A stretch of 64,000 nt of DNA from Bacteroidales bacterium. Lineage in GTDB: Bacteria > Bacteroidota > Bacteroidia > Bacteroidales > P3. Under the pieces are notes generated by a model. It did no database searches, was not told where the DNA came from, and saw only the letters and a list, made by a program, of their open reading frames with translations. Below, piece after piece: positions 52,348-61,527 of the stretch. Made by a program: the position numbers and the translations under genes. The stretch spans positions 27,848 to 91,847 of the forward strand of contig JAGCJW010000028.1 in assembly GCA_017647785.1 (NCBI GenBank). Reading direction: 5' to 3'. Numbering within the stretch: the stretch's first letter is position 1; every line of letters begins with the position of its first letter.

Positions 52348-53637
52348 CTATGCTGCGTGGAAAATCAATGTGCTCATTAAATAGAATGTTCCTGCACCTG
52401 CAAGGTATCCTATCAAAGCCCAAAGTGATATTTTTTTCAAATACCAAATGAAGTCTATCTTTTCCATTCCCATAACTGCAACTCCTGCTGCTGAACCTAT
52501 GATTAAAAGGCTTCCTCCTGTACCTGCACAGTATGCAAGGCCTTCCCAGAATGCTCCATCAACTGCAAAATTTCCTATTGCTTCAATTGGATACATTCCC
52601 ATAGCCGCTGCTACCAATGGAACGTTGTCTATGATAGATGAAAGCACACCTATAACGATGTTAATCACATAAACGTTTCCTAATTTATCAAGTGCTCCTG
52701 CTAATTGTCCAAGGTGTCCTGCTTCGTTCAAGCAACTTACTGCCATAAGAATACCAAGGAAGAACAATACAGAAGGTACGTCAACTTTTTGTATGATTGC
52801 AGTAACGTTTAATCTTGAATAATTCGATGGATTGTTTTTGTGCATAATTTCAGTTGTTATCCAAAGAATTCCTAATCCGAATAAAATTCCAAGATATGGA
52901 GGAAGGTGAGTTATTGTCTTAAAGAAAGGAACGAATAACAACAATCCAACTCCCATACAAAGAATAAGAAGGCTTTGTTTTCTTGTAACGCTTGAAGTAC
53001 CTTCTACAACTACTTTTTCAGGTCTTTCAAGTTTTCCTTTCATTGTCATACCTATGATTGCAACCGGCACAAGTAATGAAACCAATGAAGGAAGGAATGT
53101 TTCTAATATGATATTTCCTGCTGTGATGTTGCCTTTTATCCAAAGCATAATAGTAGTTACGTCTCCAATTGGCGACCATGCTCCACCGGCATTTGCAGCA
53201 AGGATAACCATACCTGCAAAGAACCAACGTGTTTTTTGATCTGCTACAAGTTTTCTAAGCAATGCACACATAACAATCGCAGTTGTTAAGTTATCAAGCA
53301 CTGCTGACATGAAGAATGTAAGGATAGAGATAATCCACAACAACTTTCTTTTGCTTGTTGTTGTGATTCTGTCTGTGATAATTGAGAAACCGTCGTGTTT
53401 ATCTACGATTTCAACAATTGTCATCGCACCTAACAGGAAGAAAAGTATTTCTGCTGTTTCCCCAAGGTGATGAATCAAAGCACCGTCTTTGATTCCTGGT
53501 CCGAATAGAGCAAATACTGCCCATATTACTGCTGCTAACAGCACTGCTGTTGCAGATTTGTTAATTTTTAACGGGTGTTCCAACGCTATCATGGCATATC
53601 CTATGACAAAGATAGCAATCATTAAACCGAAGTACAT
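52348..53637 (-). CDS. nhaD: NhaD-type Na+/H+ antiporter
   Basis: 429 aa, about eleven or twelve membrane helices of the ion-transporter (IT) superfamily. Exchanges cytoplasmic Na+ for protons. Family-like elements: SAVLDNLTTAIVMCALL, ANAGGAWSPIGDVTTIMLW (conserved Asn/Gly/Asp), SSIIDNVPLVAAAMGM and GTGGSLLIIGSAAGVAVMG. Lies 43 nt after yidC with no promoter in the gap, so probably co-transcribed; ends in a strong terminator. Confidence 0.93.
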   Translation of the reverse strand: MYFGLMIAIFVIGYAMIALEHPLKINKSATAVLLAAVIWAVFALFGPGIKDGALIHHLGETAEILFFLLGAMTIVEIVDKHDGFSIITDRITTTSKRKLLWIISILTFFMSAVLDNLTTAIVMCALLRKLVADQKTRWFFAGMVILAANAGGAWSPIGDVTTIMLWIKGNITAGNIILETFLPSLVSLLVPVAIIGMTMKGKLERPEKVVVEGTSSVTRKQSLLILCMGVGLLLFVPFFKTITHLPPYLGILFGLGILWITTEIMHKNNPSNYSRLNVTAIIQKVDVPSVLFFLGILMAVSCLNEAGHLGQLAGALDKLGNVYVINIVIGVLSSIIDNVPLVAAAMGMYPIEAIGNFAVDGAFWEGLAYCAGTGGSLLIIGSAAGVAVMGMEKIDFIWYLKKISLWALIGYLAGAGTFYLMSTLIFHAA

Positions 53638-53680
53638 GATATTTGATTTTAGTTAATAATTAAATTTATTTTTACTTAAT

Positions 53681-55654
53681 CTATTTTCTTCTTTGTTGTT
53701 GTTTTTTTCTTTCTTCTAAGATAGCTTGATTTTGTTTTTCAAGATTTTCTATTCTTTGTTGCCATTTTGATTTTTTCAAAGGCTTCTTTGCATTTGCTTC
53801 TAATTTTGCTAACACTTTTTTATCGTCAATTGTTTTTCTGATGATAAACATTTGTAAGAAAGTAAAGCATAATGAGATAAAGTAATAGTAGTTCAACGCT
53901 GCTGAGAAACTATTAAAGATAAACAACATCATTATTGGCATGAAGTACATCATGAATTTCATACCTGGCATTGTTTGTGTTTGTGCTTGTTGTTTCATTG
54001 AAATGTGTGTATAGACTAATTGAGCTATTGTCATCAACAAACAGAATAATGAAATGTGATTTCCGTAGAATGGAATATTGAATGGTAAGTTTAGTATTGA
54101 GTCGTATGTAGATAAGTCATCTGCCCAAAGGAATGATTGTTGTCTTAACTCAATTGAAGCAGGGAAGAAACGGAACATAGCAATCAAAATAGGGAATTGA
54201 ATCAACATTGGCAAACAACCAGCCATTGGCTTAATTCCTGCTCTCTTGTAGAGATTCATTATTGCTTGTTGTTTTTGCATTGCTTGTTCTTGTTTAGGAT
54301 ATTTTTCGTTTATCTTTTGAACCTCAGGTGCTATAACTTTCATTTTAGCTGTTGAAGCAAATTGTTTGTATGCTAATGGGAATAATACAAGTTTTACAAG
54401 TATTGTAAGAACTAAGATAATCAATCCCATACTCCAGCCAAAGCTTTGTAGGAAGTCAAATACAGGAATAATAACGAATCTGTTTATCCATTGCAATAAG
54501 AAGAAACCCCATCCAAGTGGTATAATTTCTTCCATTTGCATATCGTATTCGCTGATTACTGCATATTTATTAGGACCAAAGAAAAAGTTCATTCCGTATT
54601 CATAGTGTGGTTTTTCGTGGTCATAAGGAATACTAATGTTTGAAGACATTGTTCTTAGGTAATTGTCTTTTTGTCCTTTTTCTGTTTGGGTTTGCATTGT
54701 ACTTGAGATGAATCCATCTCCTTCTGTAGCAATCAAGGCTGTTGAGAAGAATTGTTGTTTGTAAGAAATCCATTTAACAGGAACTCCGTTTTCTTCTTTT
54801 TTGTCATCAACTCCATTTTCTTTTAGGTATTCTACCTCATCTTTTAGCAAGTAATAGATTGATGAACTTTTGTTTTCTACAGCTCCGTCTTTTTCTTTCA
54901 TTCTTAATTTAGAATCCCATACGAATTCTAAATTATTTCTGTCTGTGATTATATTGTTTAAGTTGTGTGAAACTATGTCAAATCCTACTCTGTAATCGTT
55001 TCCTTTTAATGTGTAACGATATTCTAAGTATGAAACGTCTTTAACTAAAGAGTCTAATTGATTTGTATAAACACGCATTCCTACTACTACTGAATCTTCT
55101 CCACTTACTTTGATAGGAGCATTTGATGTGTAGGCTTTATTGTTTACAAATATTTCAAAATTTAAGTCTTTTGTTTGTAATAGTCTCGAACCTAATGATA
55201 GGTTTAATCCGTATTGGTTTCCTCCTTTTGTAAAGAATCTTACGCTATCTTGGTGATATGTTTTGTATTCTGATAAATATACTTGTTCTATTTTACCTCC
55301 TAATGTATTTAATTCTATACGAAGTAAATCATTTTCTAAAAATAGATGTCTTTCAGGGTTCATTGCAGCATTAGAGAATACTCCAAAGTAATCATCTAAT
55401 TCTCTTTGTGCATTAAGTGCTAATGAATCCTCTCCTTGTGCAGTTGCAATAGTTTGTTTTAATCTTTCTTCTTCTGTGATAGTGTTTGCAGTTGTAGTTC
55501 TAGCTTTGTCATTAGCTTTTATTTGTGCCGCTAATACAGAGTCTTGTTTTCTTTTTATTTCAGCTTTTTCTTCTGCTGATGGTTGTATCATGTACATCCA
55601 CGCAGTCATAACTGCAAAAATCAACACTAATCCAATAATCGTTTTTTTATCCAT
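53681..55654 (-). CDS. yidC: Membrane protein insertase YidC
   Basis: 657 aa. Inserts and folds inner-membrane proteins, with or without SecYEG. N-terminal membrane anchor (MDKKTIIGLVLIFAVMTAWMYM region), large periplasmic P1 domain (about 90-370), then five conserved helices (PVFDFLQSFGWSMGLIILVLTILVKL, MAGCLPMLIQFPILIAMF, MPIMMLFIFNSFSAALNYYYF) with the groove Arg in the TILVKL/FPLAYKQF area unresolved, and a basic Gln-rich tail (RKKQQQRRK) that could contact ribosomes. Full-length for Gram-negatives. Confidence 0.96.
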   Translation of the reverse strand: MDKKTIIGLVLIFAVMTAWMYMIQPSAEEKAEIKRKQDSVLAAQIKANDKARTTTANTITEEERLKQTIATAQGEDSLALNAQRELDDYFGVFSNAAMNPERHLFLENDLLRIELNTLGGKIEQVYLSEYKTYHQDSVRFFTKGGNQYGLNLSLGSRLLQTKDLNFEIFVNNKAYTSNAPIKVSGEDSVVVGMRVYTNQLDSLVKDVSYLEYRYTLKGNDYRVGFDIVSHNLNNIITDRNNLEFVWDSKLRMKEKDGAVENKSSSIYYLLKDEVEYLKENGVDDKKEENGVPVKWISYKQQFFSTALIATEGDGFISSTMQTQTEKGQKDNYLRTMSSNISIPYDHEKPHYEYGMNFFFGPNKYAVISEYDMQMEEIIPLGWGFFLLQWINRFVIIPVFDFLQSFGWSMGLIILVLTILVKLVLFPLAYKQFASTAKMKVIAPEVQKINEKYPKQEQAMQKQQAIMNLYKRAGIKPMAGCLPMLIQFPILIAMFRFFPASIELRQQSFLWADDLSTYDSILNLPFNIPFYGNHISLFCLLMTIAQLVYTHISMKQQAQTQTMPGMKFMMYFMPIMMLFIFNSFSAALNYYYFISLCFTFLQMFIIRKTIDDKKVLAKLEANAKKPLKKSKWQQRIENLEKQNQAILEERKKQQQRRK

Positions 55655-55708
55655 GATTTATTTATTTGTTTTAATTCTTTAAGTCCAATTTATTCACAAA
55701 CAAAGTTG

Positions 55709-55716
55709 CAAAGGTA
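55709..55716 (-). promoter_or_regulatory. -7 promoter element of yidC
   Basis: Minus strand TACCTTTG then C, 54 nt before the yidC ATG. Confidence 0.65.
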
Positions 55717-55761
55717 ATGAAAAATAAATTTATGAAACAATTTTATTCGGTTTATTTTTTA

Positions 55762-57063
55762 TTAATTAATAAAAATCTTCTTACGACTCATTGTCATCAT
55801 CAACAAACTTCGTCCTAACAAATAGATTTGAAAGGCTAACCAAAGTGCATTATTTCCTATTATTGGTGATAATGAAAAATATATTATGAAAAATGCTGCT
55901 GTAGAAATAAAGATTGCATTTCTCATTATTACTGATTCTGTTAGCCCTATAAGTATTCCGTCATATAGAAAGGCAATAAAGCCTGTTATAGGTATGAGTA
56001 ATATCCAGAAAATATAGTTTTCAGAATATGCAATTACGTCTTTATTGTCTGTAAATATTGTTAAGATGTTTTCTCCAAAGATTGCATATATAATAATGAA
56101 TAGGATTGATATTACTGCTCCCCATAGTAAAAAACGTTTTACATAGTTTTGTAGTTGTTTATAGTTGTTTTCTCCTTTTGCTTTTCCACATAGGGATTCA
56201 GCAGCGTATGCAAAACCGTCCATAAAGTAAGAGAATAAAGTAAAGAATTGCATTAATAGCGTATTCATTGCAAGAGTTGGATAAGGCATTTTTGTTGATG
56301 CTATGGTGAAATAGCTTGTTACTATTATCAAACATAATGTTCTTAGGAAGATATCTGAATTTATTTTAAAGAATTGCTGCATTTTATCTATTGATAGAGC
56401 TTCTTTTAGGTTGAAATATTCTGATATATATCCGTATTTACGTTTCCATATAATGAGAGTTGTAATCAATCCTCCGTATTGTGCTATTACTGTTCCCCAA
56501 GCAACTCCTTGAATAGACATATCAAAATAAAAGACAAATACAAAGCTAAAAGCAATATTCAATATATTGATGATAATAGAAATCCACATTGGATTCTTTG
56601 AATCTTGCATTCCAATAAACCAACCTTTTAATGCATACATTCCTAAAGTTGCTGGAGCTGCCCATATTCTTATTGCAAAATAACTAAGAGCTAAGGCTCC
56701 TACTGAATTTTTGTCTTCAATCAACATTAAGGATAGCCGTCCTATTGGTTTTTGACAAATAATCAAAATCAATGCTGCCACAATTGCTATTGCAGATGCT
56801 CTTAATAGTATATTGGCTTGTTCTTTCTTATCATTTGCTCCGTAAGCCTGTGCAGTAAATCCGCTTGTTCCCATTCTAAGAAAACCAAAGTTCCAATATA
56901 TTATATTGAATATCATAGTTCCAACAGCTATTGCTCCTATGTAATCAAGACCATTATCGCTTTTTAAGTGTCCAACAATAGCTGTATCTACCATTCCTAA
57001 TAAGGGAACAGTGATATTGGTAATTATATTAGGTATTGCTAATCTTAGAATTTGCTTATTCAT
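55762..57063 (-). CDS. MATE-family multidrug/metabolite efflux transporter (DinF-like)
   Basis: 433 aa, about twelve membrane helices. Sodium- or proton-coupled exporter. The start MNKQILRLAIPNIITNITVPLLGMVDTAIVGHL, with FLRMGTSGFTAQAYGA and GWFIGMQDSKNPMWISIIINILNI, is the DinF branch of MATE. The ATG at 57063 overlaps the upstream stop by one base (TAATG) and is preferred to a start 45 nt upstream in the same frame, which would overlap the preceding gene. Translationally coupled to the heme-protein-like gene. Confidence 0.92.
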   Translation of the reverse strand: MNKQILRLAIPNIITNITVPLLGMVDTAIVGHLKSDNGLDYIGAIAVGTMIFNIIYWNFGFLRMGTSGFTAQAYGANDKKEQANILLRASAIAIVAALILIICQKPIGRLSLMLIEDKNSVGALALSYFAIRIWAAPATLGMYALKGWFIGMQDSKNPMWISIIINILNIAFSFVFVFYFDMSIQGVAWGTVIAQYGGLITTLIIWKRKYGYISEYFNLKEALSIDKMQQFFKINSDIFLRTLCLIIVTSYFTIASTKMPYPTLAMNTLLMQFFTLFSYFMDGFAYAAESLCGKAKGENNYKQLQNYVKRFLLWGAVISILFIIIYAIFGENILTIFTDNKDVIAYSENYIFWILLIPITGFIAFLYDGILIGLTESVIMRNAIFISTAAFFIIYFSLSPIIGNNALWLAFQIYLLGRSLLMMTMSRKKIFIN

Positions 57064-57779
57064 TACTTTTTCTTTGAAAACATTGTAATGTAATAGCGAT
57101 AATGCCAAATTGCATGAATAAAGGCCACAATAGTCATTGCTATTCCAAATTCAACATGCAATTTTAGGAAATCTCTATACCACTCCATGCAAAAGCCATA
57201 GTTTATTTGTAAGGCTAATATGAAACCTAATAAGCATGATACTAAAAATGTTATTAACAATATTGCATTCCATATTTTTCTATGAGTAAGCTTTTTCATC
57301 TTGTTTGTTTTTACCAAAATGAATGTTACTAAATATGCAATTAGAACAATAATAGAAATAAGTACTACTCTATATGGCTTTTTATTTCTATTTACTACTG
57401 GTTTTGCTTCTTCTGTGGTAGTAGTTTGCGTAACAACAGTTTGTTCCTCTTCAATTTTTTCTGTAGCGAAAGTTTCTTCTGTTACATTTTTAACTGGTGT
57501 TTGAATTGTTTTTTCTGCTGTTACTTCTTTAGCTTTAACAGCTTCAACTTCTTTTACTGTTTCTGTGGGAGTTTCTGTGGGAGCAACTGCAGTTTCTACT
57601 TGAACTAAACCATTATCACAATAAGAATCTCCATTGTCATCAAAAAATCTTCCACATTCTCCCAAGCAATTTACTTTCTCTCCAAAAGGACATTGAGCAT
57701 AAGCAGAAAAAGTTGTCATAGAAACAACTATAAAACACACAAAATAAAGTAAACTTTTTGATTTACATCTTAATTTCAT
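57063..57779 (-). CDS. Membrane protein with Cys-rich periplasmic motif and heme-like His pattern
   Basis: 238 aa: signal peptide (about 1-28), a Cys-rich segment CPFGEKVNCLGECGRFFDDNGDSYCDNG split by a Thr/Glu/Val-rich linker (about 58-135), then three or four membrane helices with histidines LTHRKIW, LKLHVEFG and FIHAIWHYRYY. The CGRxxDxxGDxxCD pattern occurs in Bacteroidota and deltaproteobacterial membrane redox proteins, and paired helix histidines suggest b-heme as in DUF4405-like cytochromes. Function is inferred, not shown. It has a promoter and is coupled to MATE. Confidence 0.65.
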   Translation of the reverse strand: MKLRCKSKSLLYFVCFIVVSMTTFSAYAQCPFGEKVNCLGECGRFFDDNGDSYCDNGLVQVETAVAPTETPTETVKEVEAVKAKEVTAEKTIQTPVKNVTEETFATEKIEEEQTVVTQTTTTEEAKPVVNRNKKPYRVVLISIIVLIAYLVTFILVKTNKMKKLTHRKIWNAILLITFLVSCLLGFILALQINYGFCMEWYRDFLKLHVEFGIAMTIVAFIHAIWHYRYYITMFSKKK

Positions 57780-57805
57780 AATGCATTAAGTTTTTAATTT
57801 TTTTG

Positions 57806-57813
57806 CAAAGATA
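57806..57813 (-). promoter_or_regulatory. -7 promoter element of the heme-protein-like/MATE operon
   Basis: Minus strand TATCTTTG then C, exact -7 match, 26 nt before the ATG at 57779. Confidence 0.7.
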
Positions 57814-57853
57814 GAATTAAAAGAATTATTCTTGAATAAAACGACATTCTTTT

Positions 57854-57900
57854 CAAGAATTATTTTTTTGAATTCAAGAATTAGATTTTTTATTTCAACA
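57854..57900. repeat. 21-bp array H, CAAG variant, upstream of atpD
   Basis: TTCAAGAATTA occurs at 57852 and 57873 and a diverged TTCAACAATTA at 57894, each step 21 bp. The unit is one A shorter at the core than the CAAAGAATTA of arrays A and G, and looks like a variant of the same family. It lies between divergent promoters. Confidence 0.6.
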
Positions 57901-57996
57901 ATTAATTAACAATTTAAAAGGCTGATTATTTGACAAATAAGAAAAAGGGTAAATAAAAAAATAAAGAAAAGAACAATTTTATTCAATTAAAAAGTG

Positions 57997-58004
57997 TATA
58001 TTCG
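57997..58004 (+). promoter_or_regulatory. Probable -7 element of atpDC
   Basis: TATATTCG then C, one base off TAnnTTTG, 32 nt before the atpD ATG. Confidence 0.5.
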
Positions 58005-58021
58005 CAAACTGAATTTAATGA

Positions 58022-59548
<1,527 letters not shown>

Positions 59549-59562
59549 TAAAGTTGAAGAAT

Positions 59563-59799
59563 ATGAAACTAAGTATAGTAAGTCCAGAAGACACTCTCTA
59601 TGAAGGAGAAGTAAAATCAGTGAAGATGCAAGGAATTGATGGAAAGTTCCAAGTATTGAATAATCACTCGCCTTTGATTTCTGCTCTAAGCAAAGGAGAA
59701 ATTAAAATAGAAGAAGAATCTGGAAATCAAATCAGCTTTACAATAAACAGCGGATTAGTAGAATTAGCTAAAAACGAAATTCACATTCTGGCTCAATAA
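59563..59799 (+). CDS. atpC: F1-ATPase epsilon subunit, beta-sandwich domain only
   Basis: 78 aa from ATG 59563 (MKLSIVSPEDTLYEGEVKSV), 14 nt after the atpD stop. Contains the N-terminal beta-sandwich (GIDGKFQVLNNHSPLISAL, INSGLVELAKNEIHIL) and lacks the C-terminal helical hairpin (usual length about 130-140), which acts as an inhibitor of ATP hydrolysis in E. coli and Bacillus. Short epsilon is usual in Bacteroidota. The 3' end overlaps an antisense gene by 32 bp, whose coding region also holds the terminator. Confidence 0.92.
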   Translation: MKLSIVSPEDTLYEGEVKSVKMQGIDGKFQVLNNHSPLISALSKGEIKIEEESGNQISFTINSGLVELAKNEIHILAQ

Positions 59800-59962
59800 G
59801 CCTAGCATATAAGGATAAACAATCCTCACAAAGACATTCAGTCCATTTAGATTGAATGTCTTTTTTATTTTCTTCACTCAAAACATACTTAGTACAAAAA
59901 CAAGTTTCATCGTGTTTACAAACAAAAGTTTTTCCACAACGTGGACAAGTAACATTTCTCAT
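59768..59962 (-). CDS. Cysteine-rich CWC-family small protein
   Basis: 64 aa with nine cysteines: CPRCGKTFVC, CFC and CLCEDCLS, the spacing of the cysteine-rich CWC family, likely a small zinc protein of unknown function. Encoded 5 nt downstream of the NtrC-like regulator, in its operon. Overlaps the 3' end of atpC by 32 bp in the opposite direction, and codons for residues around 34-45 form the atpDC terminator on the other strand. The Cys pattern makes a chance frame unlikely. Confidence 0.8.
   Translation of the reverse strand: MRNVTCPRCGKTFVCKHDETCFCTKYVLSEENKKDIQSKWTECLCEDCLSLYARLIEPECEFRF
59830..59866 (+). terminator. atpDC terminator inside the antisense CWC gene
   Basis: Perfect 11-bp stem AAAGACATTCA / TGAATGTCTTT, 12-nt loop, then TTTATTTTC on the plus strand. 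Lies wholly inside 59768-59962. Confidence 0.88.
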
Positions 59963-59967
59963 AATAA

Positions 59968-61305
59968 TTACAATTTATCGTCTTGAATTAATTTATAAAT
60001 CTTCGTTTTACTAATTCCCAACTTACTCGCAACTAACCTAACTTTATTGTCATACTTATCCAAAAAATGCTTTATAATCATATTCTCATAATCTTCCATT
60101 GTTCGTTCTACCTCTAAAAAGTCTCGTTTTTTCACTCTATTTGTTCGTAAAGATAGGTCCTCGTAACGAATTACATTATCATTGCACAATACTACTGATA
60201 ACTCCATTATAGATTTCAGCTCTCTTACATTTCCAGGAAAGTCATATTCCATTAAAGCTTCCTTTGCAGAATCTGAAAGATGACAAATAGCTTTTTTATT
60301 TCTTGCACAAAAATCATTAATAAACATATCTGCTAATAAAAGGACATCCCCTCCCCGTTCATTTAGTTTTGGTATATTAATGGTTAATCCCATCAATCTA
60401 AAAAACAAGTCTTCTCTAAACAGTTCCTTTTCTATTAAAGCATTCATATCAATATGAGTGGCAATTATAATTCTTACATTGACGGGAATTTCTCCATTAC
60501 CACCAAGTCTCGTTATTCTTCCCTCTTGCAAAACTCTCAATAACTTAACTTGCATTCTCAAGCTCATATCTCCTATTTCATCAAGAAACAAAGTGCCATT
60601 ATTCGCTTCTTCAAAATAACCTATCTTTCTAGTAACTGCACCTGTAAATGCTCCTTTTTCATGACCAAAAAATAAACTCTCGGCTAAATCTTCTGGAACT
60701 GCTGCAACATTAACTGAAACAAATGGAGATGAAGAACGTGAAGATAAATTATGAATTCTTTTTGCTATAACATCTTTTCCTGTACCTGTTTCGCCATAAA
60801 TACACACATTAATATCAGAAGAAGCCGCCTTTTCAATTAAATAATTTACCTTCTCCATTTTTGGAGAATTAGTCACAAAACAAGTTTTATCCTCAATTGT
60901 GATGAGTTTTTTCTTAAGCTTACTTTCATTATGTATATTTACAACATGATTCCAAATCATATCAATAAGAATAGGAGAAGTACGAATAACATCAACCACA
61001 TTACTCTCCATTAAAATATCTTTGGTATAAAGAATTAAATCTTCAGGCACCACACACACAATTTTAGAGTTACTATAATTTTTTCTCAACAACTCAATCA
61101 AATTTGATGTTGATAAACTATCGCTAAAATTGTAATATAGAATTAAAACATCTGTTGTAATATCCTTTTTAGGAGAGAATAAGATTTTTCTAGCATCTTT
61201 AAAATAATTGCAAGTCCAAGATGGATTTGCATTCAACCTATAAGCAATTCTTTCTCCATAAATTATATCCGCAGAAAGAAGTGTAATTGAAAATTTATGC
61301 TTCAT
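59968..61305 (-). CDS. Sigma-54-dependent (NtrC-like) regulator with degenerate receiver
   Basis: 445 aa. Residues 1-125 have receiver-like strand/helix spacing, but the acceptor Asp position is Tyr (TDVLILYYNFSD) and the N-terminal acidic pair and conserved Lys are gone, so it is unlikely to be phosphorylated. AAA+ domain: Walker A GETGTGKD (171-178), GAFTGA sigma-54 loop (218-223), Walker B FLDEIGD (240-246), FREDLFFRL. A Fis-type HTH is at 425-445 (VASKLGISKTKIYKLI). It should activate sigma-54 promoters. No histidine kinase is adjacent; the CWC gene follows in the operon. Confidence 0.92.
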   Translation of the reverse strand: MKHKFSITLLSADIIYGERIAYRLNANPSWTCNYFKDARKILFSPKKDITTDVLILYYNFSDSLSTSNLIELLRKNYSNSKIVCVVPEDLILYTKDILMESNVVDVIRTSPILIDMIWNHVVNIHNESKLKKKLITIEDKTCFVTNSPKMEKVNYLIEKAASSDINVCIYGETGTGKDVIAKRIHNLSSRSSSPFVSVNVAAVPEDLAESLFFGHEKGAFTGAVTRKIGYFEEANNGTLFLDEIGDMSLRMQVKLLRVLQEGRITRLGGNGEIPVNVRIIIATHIDMNALIEKELFREDLFFRLMGLTINIPKLNERGGDVLLLADMFINDFCARNKKAICHLSDSAKEALMEYDFPGNVRELKSIMELSVVLCNDNVIRYEDLSLRTNRVKKRDFLEVERTMEDYENMIIKHFLDKYDNKVRLVASKLGISKTKIYKLIQDDKL

Positions 61306-61325
61306 AAAAACATTAATATGAGTGG

Positions 61326-61357
61326 CAAAAATATATCTTTAGATAAAAACTAACAAA
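61326..61357 (-). promoter_or_regulatory. Promoter of the NtrC-like regulator
   Basis: Minus strand TTTG (61357-61354), 20 nt, TATTTTTG (61333-61326) then C; leader about 20 nt. Confidence 0.75.
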
Positions 61358-61427
61358 TATTTTCTTCAAAAAAAACGACAAAACAATTAATTTTTAAAAC
61401 TCATACATTATTTATTTCAAAAATTAA

Positions 61428-61458
61428 TTGGAAAGTTCAAAATAAACAAGTAATTTTG
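61428..61458 (+). promoter_or_regulatory. Promoter of methylmalonyl-CoA mutase
   Basis: TTG (61428-61430), 20 nt, TAATTTTG (61451-61458) then C. The leader to the ATG at 61528 is about 65 nt; I see no cobalamin-riboswitch core in it. Confidence 0.75.
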
Positions 61459-61527
61459 CACCCCAAATAGTCATCTAAACATGCGATGACATTGATAATG
61501 TAATAAAAAAATAAAAAACAAGTATAA

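Noticed and set aside
61459..61527. Cobalamin riboswitch before mutB
   Set aside because: The leader is too short and A-rich and has no B12-box-like segment.
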